The notes under the pieces: model-generated
Told to the model about the DNA's origin: nothing
The model's input: only the letters and a program-made list of their open reading frames with translations
The model's database searches: none
Translations under genes and position numbers: made by a program
Shown here: positions 55,581 through 62,883 of the stretch, piece by piece
Numbering within the stretch: position 1 is the first letter of the stretch
How the letters are laid out: the number at the start of each line of letters is the position of its first letter
Assembly (NCBI GenBank): GCA_018660835.1
Contig: JABJJN010000076.1
Location: forward strand, 124,001-188,000
DNA from: Gemmatimonadota bacterium
GTDB lineage: Bacteria > Latescibacterota > UBA2968 > UBA8231
Length of the DNA stretch: 64,000 nucleotides
Direction of reading: 5' to 3'

Positions 55581-55748
55581 CGAATCCGTCAGCAAATACG
55601 TTAGAAAGTCTCAATCTACAAACGTAACAAGGCGGCACTCTACCGTCGGTGCAGATGTTTGGCCGGTATGGGTTGGTTTTGTCCGTATTCACGTCTTGCA
55701 GCCTTGAACTGCCATGCAAGTGTGAAGATTCCATCGTTGACGCACTTC

Positions 55749-55767
55749 AACCATGTAGAGTATGGTT
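55749..55767. promoter_or_regulatory. Short perfect dyad upstream of the mazG-like gene
   Basis: AACCAT-N7-ATGGTT with the sequence GTAGAGT between the arms. It lies 33 bases before the GTG start of the MazG-like gene, in the divergent promoter region with the receiver-HDOD gene. Operator function is only suggested by symmetry and place. Confidence 0.25.
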
Positions 55768-55799
55768 CGATCGTCATGCAACGATGAGGAGGAGAAAGA

Positions 55800-56117
55800 G
55801 TGGAGCTGTCCGCTTTTCAGCAGAAAGTTAGCAACCTGACCGCCACCTGGACGGATCCTAAGGAGCCAGCCAATACCGAGGCCATTGTGATGCTCCTGAC
55901 GGAGGAGTTCGGTGAACTCGTCCGGGCCATCCGCAAGACACGCGGTGAACGCTCAGGTCATCCGGGCGAGGGGGTCGGTTCGAGCGAGGATGTCGCAGCC
56001 GAGCTGGGTGACGTGTTGTTTCTACTGGCACGATTGGCGCTGGTGTCAGGTGTTGAGATGGAGACCGCTGCCGCAACGGTCATTGAGAAAATCAACCGCA
56101 GATCTCAGAAGGAGTGA
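55800..56117 (+). CDS. MazG-like nucleotide pyrophosphohydrolase
   Basis: A 105-residue single-domain MazG fold. The Mg-binding acidic helices are LLTEEFGELVRAIRK (E-x2-E) and DVAAELGDVLFLLARLAL (E-x3-D), as in dUTPase/MazG-like all-alpha enzymes that split noncanonical NTPs. The start is GTG with AGGAGGAG eight bases upstream, among the strongest ribosome sites in the window. The VOC-family gene follows 3 bases later. It is small, about half of full MazG. Confidence 0.85.
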   Translation: MELSAFQQKVSNLTATWTDPKEPANTEAIVMLLTEEFGELVRAIRKTRGERSGHPGEGVGSSEDVAAELGDVLFLLARLALVSGVEMETAAATVIEKINRRSQKE

Positions 56118-56120
56118 AAG

Positions 56121-56492
56121 ATGGAGCTTGGCGCATTTTCGATCAGTTTGACGGTGAAGGACATAGCTGCTTCGAAGGCCTTCTATGAGAACTTCGGTTT
56201 CACCGTCTTCGGCGGCGACGTCTCACAGAATTTCCTGATCATGAAGAACGGTGATCACCTCATTGGTCTGTTTCACGGCATGTTCGAGAAGAACATGCTG
56301 ACCTTCAATCCAGGATGGGATCAGAACGCCGGCGCCGTCGCTTCATTCACTGATGTACGCCAACTGCAGCAGCGGTTGAAGGAGCAAGGCGTGCAGTTGG
56401 TGTCTGAAGCAGACGAGACAACCAGTGGTCCGGCGAGCTTTGTCGCAGTTGATCCTGACGGCAATCCGATCCTCGTAGACCAGCACGTCTAG
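56121..56492 (+). CDS. VOC-family (glyoxalase-like) protein
   Basis: A 123-residue beta-alpha-beta-beta-beta protein with FSISLTVKDIAASKAFYENFGF at the N-terminus, the hallmark of VOC/glyoxalase-bleomycin-resistance proteins. The second module ends PDGNPILVDQHV, the usual PDGN-x-I motif. Metal-ligand candidates are S9/H-type positions and E101, not certain. It follows mazG-like by 3 bases, and its stop lies 2 bases from the stop of the convergent GT-C gene. Substrate unknown. Confidence 0.85.
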   Translation: MELGAFSISLTVKDIAASKAFYENFGFTVFGGDVSQNFLIMKNGDHLIGLFHGMFEKNMLTFNPGWDQNAGAVASFTDVRQLQQRLKEQGVQLVSEADETTSGPASFVAVDPDGNPILVDQHV

Positions 56493-56494
56493 CG

Positions 56495-58039
56495 CTAGCC
56501 GTCGGGCTGAAAACCCATGAGCCACGTGTTGGGGTTTCTCAGCTTATGCACAGGAGGAAAGACGTCACCATGCTCGGCGACCGCTGGCAGTAGATAACGT
56601 TGTTGGGACGTGTAGCCAAGCTCATCCAGCACGACAAAATCCACGCCGTTGTGCTTCAGGTCCTCGATGAGGACTTCAGAATCCTCGGTGAATTTGTAGA
56701 TCACTGTCTGCCGCCCAGAGTGGAGGTGGAACAGTACGGGTTTTCGACACGCGACGACTGTTTCCGGGGCCGTGTGATCGGCAACCCACTCTGCCATGGT
56801 TAGATACTGCGCCCAATTGTCCGGAAGGCGTGTCTCAGTGGCGAGCCAGCGCAGATGCATAACATCGGGACCATAGATACACAACACGGGCAATAACATG
56901 AGAGGATGGAAAACCCACGCCTCGTTGATCGCTCGCACGATACGACGGCCCAACGCAAACAACCCGATCGTCGCCCCCAGCAACAGCAAGGGGATCGCGG
57001 GCTGCAGGAACCGTGTACCTACCCACACGGGTGGCCAGAGCAGAAGCACGCCCGCTGTCGCTGCCAGATAGAACGTGATGAGGCGGCGATGCGATGTCAG
57101 CTGGTGTAGGCCGAAAGTGGCGAGCGATACCAACAGGATGCCAACAATCCAATCCTGTGTGTTGACGCCTGCCTTCCAATTCCGATCGACATAGTAGAGG
57201 AGGCCATCAGGGATTTCGCGATAGATGTAGCGCTGCAGATTCTCGAGGACCCGCGGCAACAGGTCGCCGAGGCCAAGGCTGCCAAGATCAGGTTGGTAGG
57301 GATCCACGCTGAATAGCTGTCCGACGTAAGCATTGCCGCCCTTGCTGCGGCCCCACAGATACCAGGGCAAGGATGACAGCACAAAACCTGTTGAAATGAA
57401 TGCGACATAGCGCCAGCGTCGCTGGCAGATCAGTTCCAGGCAGATGGCCACCACAAGGGCGATGCCCATTGTGCGGATGTGGTAGGTCGAAACGAGACCC
57501 AACAACAGCAAATAGATATGCGGTTTTCGAAAGGTCTCTTCCGCGCGCAAATAGGTGAACAGAAGCAGACTTGCCGTGGAAAAGAGCAGAAAAGATGACT
57601 CACTCATCATGAGCATCGATTTGTGCAGCAGGTGCGCATTCACTACGACGGCCAGGGTCGCAACGAAGGCCAGGTGTCTGCCGCCGTGCAAGCGTGAAAA
57701 CAGCACAAATAGCAGGACGATCGCGCCGCCCAAGTATCCGGCATTGGCGGTGCGGACGGCGATCATGTCCGATGACCAAAGGGCCATGGTCGCGGCGATG
57801 AGCGCAGGATAACCTGGCGGCGGGCTTGTTACGGGTGTTGCTGCCGGTGTATTGATGGAGACGTAGCCCTCACCCAGGTACAGAGCCTTGCCGAGGACAT
57901 AGTAGAGCGCACCGTCTTCAACTGCGATGAGATGCTCTATGAAGGTGTAGGCCCACACCCAGGCAAAGAGCCCCAGCAACACGCTTCCATACGCATAGGG
58001 AAGCCAGGTTCTCAAGTATCGGGGGGTTAGATCGTTCAT
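56495..58039 (-). CDS. Polytopic GT-C-type glycosyltransferase-like protein (GT39/ArnT-like)
   Basis: A 514-residue protein with about ten hydrophobic segments. A periplasmic first loop contains VEDGALYYVLGKALYLGEGY, with the acidic residue typical of the GT-C catalytic loop, and PPPGYPALIAA, a common GT39 motif. A soluble C-terminal domain (~380-514) contains RYLTMAEWVADHTAPETVVACRKPVLFH. It would transfer sugar from a lipid carrier to a lipid or protein outside the inner membrane. The divergent hisI gene starts 64 bases from its ATG. Confidence 0.78.
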   Translation of the reverse strand: MNDLTPRYLRTWLPYAYGSVLLGLFAWVWAYTFIEHLIAVEDGALYYVLGKALYLGEGYVSINTPAATPVTSPPPGYPALIAATMALWSSDMIAVRTANAGYLGGAIVLLFVLFSRLHGGRHLAFVATLAVVVNAHLLHKSMLMMSESSFLLFSTASLLLFTYLRAEETFRKPHIYLLLLGLVSTYHIRTMGIALVVAICLELICQRRWRYVAFISTGFVLSSLPWYLWGRSKGGNAYVGQLFSVDPYQPDLGSLGLGDLLPRVLENLQRYIYREIPDGLLYYVDRNWKAGVNTQDWIVGILLVSLATFGLHQLTSHRRLITFYLAATAGVLLLWPPVWVGTRFLQPAIPLLLLGATIGLFALGRRIVRAINEAWVFHPLMLLPVLCIYGPDVMHLRWLATETRLPDNWAQYLTMAEWVADHTAPETVVACRKPVLFHLHSGRQTVIYKFTEDSEVLIEDLKHNGVDFVVLDELGYTSQQRYLLPAVAEHGDVFPPVHKLRNPNTWLMGFQPDG

Positions 58040-58103
58040 TGTCGGATCACTATCTTCACCTCAAGACAGGGTACATGTCCAATCACAGACTCAGGACGAA
58101 CGA

Positions 58104-58532
58104 ATGACAGGTAGTAATTCAGCAGCAGATCTCGAAGAAGGGACAGCCCTTCAACTCGATTTCACCAAGGTGGCGAAAGCAGCCGAGCAAAGCCCGGATG
58201 TGATTCCCGTCGCCGTTCAGGATGCCGATTCCAAAGAGGTGATCCTCGTTGCGTATGTGAATGAGGAAGCCCTGCAACGAACCATCCGGACTCGGATCGC
58301 CACCTTCTGGAGTACCTCTCGCCGTGAACTCTGGATCAAAGGGGAAACGTCGGGCAATCACTTTGAGATGGTGGAGGTTCGTGTGAACTGCGAACAGAAC
58401 TCGCTGCTCTACGTGGTGCGGCCCAAGGGGGATGGCATCTGTCATACAAAGAATTCTCAAGGCATGGCAAGGGATTGTTACTATCGCCGACTCGATCTGG
58501 AAAGCGGTATCCTGGAGAATCTGAATCCATAA
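58104..58532 (+). CDS. hisI: Phosphoribosyl-AMP cyclohydrolase-like protein (HisI) with altered metal motif
   Basis: A 142-residue HisI homologue: VAVQDADSKEVILVAYVNEE, ATFWSTSRRELWIKGETSGN and the zinc Cys residues in RVNCEQNS, GDGICHTKN and ARDCYYRR. The usual Asp-Cys-Asp-x-Asp magnesium motif is Asn-Cys-Glu-Gln-Asn here, so two acidic Mg ligands are replaced. HisI opens the adenine ring of PR-AMP in histidine biosynthesis. No other his gene is in this window, and it is followed 15 bases later by a PhyH-like gene, so function in that pathway or repurposing are both open. Confidence 0.8.
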   Translation: MTGSNSAADLEEGTALQLDFTKVAKAAEQSPDVIPVAVQDADSKEVILVAYVNEEALQRTIRTRIATFWSTSRRELWIKGETSGNHFEMVEVRVNCEQNSLLYVVRPKGDGICHTKNSQGMARDCYYRRLDLESGILENLNP

Positions 58533-58547
58533 GGGAGAAATGCAATC

Positions 58548-59432
58548 ATGAGTGAAGCATACGCGAACACATCGCGATCTATCACTGAGGAAACGGTGGA
58601 GATGTCCGCCGACGAGAAATATCTCTTCGACCTGCTTGGTTTCGTCGTCGTAAGGGATGTGTTGAGCAAACAGGAGCTTGAGTTGGCGAACAAGGCCATT
58701 GATTCCATGGAGCTGACGCAGAGTCCCGAGTATTTCGGCGACTCTACTGCCCTCAAGGGCAAGAATAGCTCGACACGACTCGGCCAGAGTGGTAGTCTGC
58801 TGGAATTGCCGAAGCCCTACTGCGATCCTTTCCGCGAAATGCTCGCGCATCCCAAGACGACGCCCCATCTGAATACGATTCTCGGAGAAGGATGGCGCCT
58901 CGATCATGGCCCTGGTCTGATCGCCATGGACAAGGGGTGCTCAGGCGGCATGCTGCACGGCAATTTTGACAATGCGCCCTACTTCTACAAAGAGGGCAAG
59001 ATCTTCACCGGCCTTACCGTGGTCGAATACCTGCTGGCTGATGAGGGTCCTGGCGACGGCGGAATCAGCGTCGTTGCCGGCAGCCACAAGGCCAATCTGG
59101 CGTGTCCGCAGAAGATGCTTCGTTGGGAACAGTATCAGGAGTATGTGACAGAGGTGCACGCCAAGGCGGGTGATGCTGTCATCTTCACCGAGGCCTGCAC
59201 GCATGGCACGTTGCCCTGGACGGGTGATCATCAGCGCCGAGCTATTCTCTACAAGTACAATGCGGGTCACATGTCATGGGGTGGTGGTGGTCTGGCAGGA
59301 CCGGTCTCTTACTGGGACGAACTGACGCCTGCTCAGCAAGCTGCCTTGTTGCTGCCAACACACCACTCGCGTCGGCCGAAGGCGAGCAACGACTACAAAG
59401 GCGTCGAACAGATCAATGGGACCGGCGGGTGA
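58548..59432 (+). CDS. Divergent phytanoyl-CoA dioxygenase-like protein
   Basis: A 294-residue PhyH-family protein. The expected H-x-D appears as H-G-N in GGMLHGNFDNAP, so the Asp ligand is absent or shifted (FDN). The distal part is CTHGTLPWTGDHQRRAI, where the second His and a 2-oxoglutarate-binding Arg are recognisable. GGISVVAGSHKANLACP is the family core strand. An N-terminal helical part (SADEKYLFDLLGFVVVRDVL) is like others in the group. The reaction remains open. The stop overlaps the isochorismatase-like start by 4 bases. Confidence 0.75.
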   Translation: MSEAYANTSRSITEETVEMSADEKYLFDLLGFVVVRDVLSKQELELANKAIDSMELTQSPEYFGDSTALKGKNSSTRLGQSGSLLELPKPYCDPFREMLAHPKTTPHLNTILGEGWRLDHGPGLIAMDKGCSGGMLHGNFDNAPYFYKEGKIFTGLTVVEYLLADEGPGDGGISVVAGSHKANLACPQKMLRWEQYQEYVTEVHAKAGDAVIFTEACTHGTLPWTGDHQRRAILYKYNAGHMSWGGGGLAGPVSYWDELTPAQQAALLLPTHHSRRPKASNDYKGVEQINGTGG

Positions 59433-60007
59433 CGTCTGGCTATGCTCAACCTGCTCTGCTGGTCATCGATGTGCAGCAGGGCCTTGATGATCCTGCACTT
59501 GGGGTAAGAAATAACCCTGAGGCGGAGGCCAATATCGCGAGGTTACTCTCTGCCTGGCGGCAGGAGGAACTGCCCATCGTTCACGTGCAACACAATTCTG
59601 TCGAGCCCAACTCGCCCCTGCGGCCAGAGTTACCGGGTCACGCCTTCAAGGAAGAAGCGCGCCCCCTGCCGGGAGAGAAGCATTTCACCAAAACCGTGAA
59701 TAGTGCTTTCATCGGTACGGGGCTGCAGGACTATCTCGAGGAGGAGGGGATCACATCCCTCGTGATCGTCGGCCTCACGACGGATCACTGTGTATCTGCA
59801 TCGACGCGAATGGCAGCAGATCTCGGTTTCACGGCGATGCTGATCGCTGACGCCACAGCGGCCCATGGGCGCGTCGGCTACGATGGCGTCACGTATTCAG
59901 GTGAGCAGATTCACCGCGTCAATGTGGTGAGCCTCGACGGTGAATTCTGCCGCGTGCTCACCAGCGATGAGATCCTGCTGGAGATTGCCACGACGGGAGA
60001 CGGTTGA
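59429..60007 (+). CDS. Isochorismatase-family cysteine hydrolase
   Basis: About 192 residues from a GTG that overlaps the dioxygenase stop by 4 bases; the longer frame from 59276 lies inside that gene. Signatures: ALLVIDVQQG (catalytic Asp), KTVNSAFIGTGLQDYL (Lys) and TTDHCVSASTRMAADLGF (nucleophile Cys), with VIVGLTTDHCV typical of nicotinamidase/ureidosuccinase-like cysteine hydrolases. The GYDGVTYSGEQIHRVN tail matches. It may hydrolyse an amide or ester in the same pathway as the fucosidase encoded immediately downstream (1-base overlap). Confidence 0.88.
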   Translation: MTSGYAQPALLVIDVQQGLDDPALGVRNNPEAEANIARLLSAWRQEELPIVHVQHNSVEPNSPLRPELPGHAFKEEARPLPGEKHFTKTVNSAFIGTGLQDYLEEEGITSLVIVGLTTDHCVSASTRMAADLGFTAMLIADATAAHGRVGYDGVTYSGEQIHRVNVVSLDGEFCRVLTSDEILLEIATTGDG

Positions 60008-61578
60008 TGTGTGCAGATGAGGTAGGAAACCAACCAGAACGGCTGCAGTGGTTCCGCGATTTGGGCTTCGGCATGTTCATCCATTGGAGCATGGACAGCC
60101 AGCTCGGTTCGGTCATTGGTCATTCCATGGCGAGTGCCTCCGATGACTATCTCGATAGATTCATCAATGATCTTCCCTCTACTTTCAGTCCCACGAGGTT
60201 CGATCCTGACGAATGGGCCGTGCTGGCAAAGCTGGCAGGTATTCGCTACGTCGTGTTCACGACGAAGCACCATTCCGGCTTCTGCATGTTCCAGACGCAG
60301 ACGACGACCTTCGACATGTCGGCGACCGCTTTCAAGAGGGACATCACTGGCGAAATCATCGCTGCTTTCCGCAGTCAGGGAATCGCCATCGGCTTGTATT
60401 TCTCTCCTGATGATTTCCACTTTCTGCACGCCAAGGGGATGGCGGTGCATCGTGGCGTTCTGCCGGATCAATGCGAGGGATTGCTGGACTACAATCAGGC
60501 GCAGATGCGGGAGCTGCTCACGCAATACGGCAAGATTGATCTCGTCTTCTTCGATGGCCATTCCGATGGTCTCAGAGAGTTGTGCTGGGAGATCGATCCA
60601 GAGATCGTCGTCACTCGCGGTGCCATACCCACACCCGAACAGCGTATTCCCGGGCTGCAATCGAGCAACCCGTGGGAGGCCTGCGTCACCATGGGAACGG
60701 GCTGGCAGTTCAAACCGACGAATGAGAGCTACAAGTCGGGTACCCGGATGATCGAGTTGCTTATCGAGACCCGTGCCAAGGGCGGAAATCTGCTGCTCAA
60801 TGTGGGGCCCAAGCCCAATGGTGAACTCCCCATTGAGCAGGAGGGGCTGCTGCGTGAGATCGCTCTCTGGCATTTCGTCAACGGCGAGGCCATCCACGGT
60901 GTGCAGCCCTGGCGGATTCCACGCGAAGGAGACGTTTGGTTTACGGCCAGCGAAGAAGGATCTGTCTACGCCTGCATCGAAGGAGCGGATCCATGGCCGC
61001 TCAATTCACACAAACAGATCACGCTCTCGTCGGTCCGTGCCGGCGACGATACGAAGGTGGTTGTTCTGGGGCAGGCAGATGATCTGAGCACGGCCGATGG
61101 TCCGGGCATCACGTGGTCTCAGCAGGAAGACCAACTACACATCAGCGTGGCGCGCATGCAGCGTCTGTACAACAATCGTCGGTGGCCGAATCCTGTGGTC
61201 CTCAAGATTACCAACGCGCAACTGGGGGTGATTCCCCCGGCGATCCGTACGGAGACGGCGATCCGGGATGCCTCATCCACCAGCTATCGGCTGCAGGGCC
61301 ACCTCGAGGATCTGGGTGAAGGAGACACAGAGCAGGCCGAAACAGTGCAGGTCGGCTTCGAGTTTCGTCTGCGCAAACTCCTCATCGACCCGGATGAGAT
61401 ATGGGAGCAGACCGAGCGTCAGGATCTACAATCAACCGGTGAATTCAGCGCCGTCATCTGCGACCTGGCTTCAGGGGCGGCGTACGAATTCAGGGCCTCC
61501 GGCCAGCGTCAGGGCCTGACGGTGTATGGTGACATCGTCAGCTTCAACTCGGCGATCGACGAGGCGGAGGAACTGTGA
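60007..61578 (+). CDS. Cytoplasmic GH29 alpha-L-fucosidase-like protein
   Basis: A 523-residue protein starting MCADEVGNQP at the ATG just after the isochorismatase stop (TGATG, 1-base overlap). WFRDLGFGMFIHWSMD and VVFTTKHHSGFCMF are GH29 signatures. The nucleophile aligns with D183 in VFFDGHSDGL, and RAKGGNLLLNVGPKPNGELP is the family end-of-barrel motif. A C-terminal beta domain (~330-523) follows. No signal peptide is present, so it acts on imported substrate, unlike the secreted paralogue at 8801. The gene cluster PhyH-like/isochorismatase/GH29 is tightly overlapping. Confidence 0.88.
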   Translation: MCADEVGNQPERLQWFRDLGFGMFIHWSMDSQLGSVIGHSMASASDDYLDRFINDLPSTFSPTRFDPDEWAVLAKLAGIRYVVFTTKHHSGFCMFQTQTTTFDMSATAFKRDITGEIIAAFRSQGIAIGLYFSPDDFHFLHAKGMAVHRGVLPDQCEGLLDYNQAQMRELLTQYGKIDLVFFDGHSDGLRELCWEIDPEIVVTRGAIPTPEQRIPGLQSSNPWEACVTMGTGWQFKPTNESYKSGTRMIELLIETRAKGGNLLLNVGPKPNGELPIEQEGLLREIALWHFVNGEAIHGVQPWRIPREGDVWFTASEEGSVYACIEGADPWPLNSHKQITLSSVRAGDDTKVVVLGQADDLSTADGPGITWSQQEDQLHISVARMQRLYNNRRWPNPVVLKITNAQLGVIPPAIRTETAIRDASSTSYRLQGHLEDLGEGDTEQAETVQVGFEFRLRKLLIDPDEIWEQTERQDLQSTGEFSAVICDLASGAAYEFRASGQRQGLTVYGDIVSFNSAIDEAEEL

Positions 61579-61623
61579 AGACCATGCAAGAGAAAGACAC
61601 GCAGCGAGCCCGGCGGCAGACCG

Positions 61624-61932
61624 ATGCTTGAAATCAGACCCAACTGCGAGTTCTGCGACAGGGATCTGGCGCCATCGTCGCCAGAGGCACGGGTCTGCAG
61701 CTACGAATGCACTTTCTGCGCCGACTGCGTTGACAATACGCTGGAGAATGTCTGCCCAAACTGTGGCGGCGGCTTCGTGCCACGTCCGATCCGACCGTCG
61801 AGGGCATGGCGTCCTGGTGTGGGGTTACCTCATCAGCCGGCCTCGGAGCAACGACAGGAGCTGAAATACTCAACTCAAGACATTGCTGAATTCGTGGCTG
61901 AGTTGAAGGAGATGCCGCCAGGGGATCGCTAG
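61624..61932 (+). CDS. DUF1272-domain zinc-ribbon-like protein
   Basis: A 102-residue protein. The first ~55 residues are a Cys-rich domain (NCEFCDRDL, ARVCSYECTFCADCV, ENVCPNCGGGFVPRP) matching DUF1272, which is found widely in bacteria with unknown role; eight or more Cys suggest two zinc sites. The remaining part is hydrophilic and probably helical (TQDIAEFVAELKEM). It lies 45 bases after the fucosidase gene and may be co-transcribed. Confidence 0.9.
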   Translation: MLEIRPNCEFCDRDLAPSSPEARVCSYECTFCADCVDNTLENVCPNCGGGFVPRPIRPSRAWRPGVGLPHQPASEQRQELKYSTQDIAEFVAELKEMPPGDR

Positions 61933-62011
61933 AATTCGATTCCCTTTGTCCAGCCGAAATCAGTAGACTCTTATACAGACGCCAACCTACCTGCATTCTC
62001 ACGGAAATGTT

Positions 62012-62743
62012 ATGCGATTAACTCAACTCGTTGCTGGTCTGCATGCGCTACTCGTAGTCGGAATAGGACAGCCGCACCCTACGGCCGCCCAAGACAGGGA
62101 CTCGTCAGCAGACGACGCAACGGTTGATAGCCGGATCGCGGATGGTGTTGGCGAATCTGATGATGACGGCGTCGACTGGGACGCGATCAAGGAAACGGCC
62201 CCTGAGGACTGGACTGAGGAGCAAAAGGCCCAGATCGAAGCGGCGGGGTATGACCTGCAGGCGATCACCGATCGCGTACGTCACTACCAGCGAGAGCAGG
62301 CTAGTCGGCCAGAGCACGATGGTGATAACGATCATGATAGTGATGGTGACCGTGATGGCGATGGTGACCACGACGCGGACGATGATCGGTTGGCTCAGCG
62401 CCAACGTCGAATCATTGGTGCCGCCATGGCAGCGCCCCCGGAGCAATGGTCTGATGAATTGAAGGCGGCCATCGTCGAGGCCGGCTGGGATCTGGACAGA
62501 TTTACCGAGGGGGTCCGGCAGCGTCAGGCCCTCGCCGATCGTGGTGGACTGGGTGACGCAGATCGAGACGGCCGGGTTGCCACAGCTGGCGACGATGACG
62601 TCGATCGCCGTGATGTGGCGGCACGGGCCATGGCTTCGTCACCAGCGGAGTGGTCGGACGAACTCGCCGATCTGGGGCTGACAAACACGGCGGTTGAAGA
62701 AAGCTCCTGGGGACAGATCAAGGTTCAGATTCAACAGAAGTAG
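62012..62743 (+). CDS. Secreted Asp-rich protein with three EEWxxELK-type helical repeats
   Basis: A 243-residue protein with a signal peptide (cut after TAAQ near 27). Three related units of ~35 residues are visible: APEDWTEEQKAQIEAAGYDL, APPEQWSDELKAAIVEAGWD and SSPAEWSDELADLGLTN. They are separated by Asp-rich tracts such as DGDNDHDSDGDRDGDGDHD (residues ~105-125), which could bind calcium or act as flexible acid spacers. No family was recognised. It is bounded downstream by a strong terminator, so it is probably the last gene of its transcript. A surface or matrix role is possible. Confidence 0.7.
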   Translation: MRLTQLVAGLHALLVVGIGQPHPTAAQDRDSSADDATVDSRIADGVGESDDDGVDWDAIKETAPEDWTEEQKAQIEAAGYDLQAITDRVRHYQREQASRPEHDGDNDHDSDGDRDGDGDHDADDDRLAQRQRRIIGAAMAAPPEQWSDELKAAIVEAGWDLDRFTEGVRQRQALADRGGLGDADRDGRVATAGDDDVDRRDVAARAMASSPAEWSDELADLGLTNTAVEESSWGQIKVQIQQK

Positions 62744-62786
62744 CTTTCCTGATGACATCGCTCGCTTGCAGAGTCGATTTGCACGC

Positions 62787-62832
62787 AGGGGCCCCGCTCA
62801 ACATCTGGTTGGACGGGGCCCTTTCGTGTTTA
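62787..62832 (+). terminator. Strong Rho-independent terminator
   Basis: A long hairpin: outer stem GGGCCCCG / CGGGGCCC, one mismatch, then inner CAAC / GTTG around a five-base loop, followed by TTTCGTGTTTAG. It lies about 45 bases after the Asp-rich protein stop. Confidence 0.8.
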
Positions 62833-62883
62833 GACATTGGGAACACGGATGGTTCCTGAGGAAGAGGACGATGAGAGAGTTCG

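Noticed and set aside
62310..62390. GAT/GGT-rich stretch resembling a DNA tandem repeat
   Set aside because: It encodes the Asp-rich tract of a protein; the units are not identical at base level and do not form a CRISPR or satellite.
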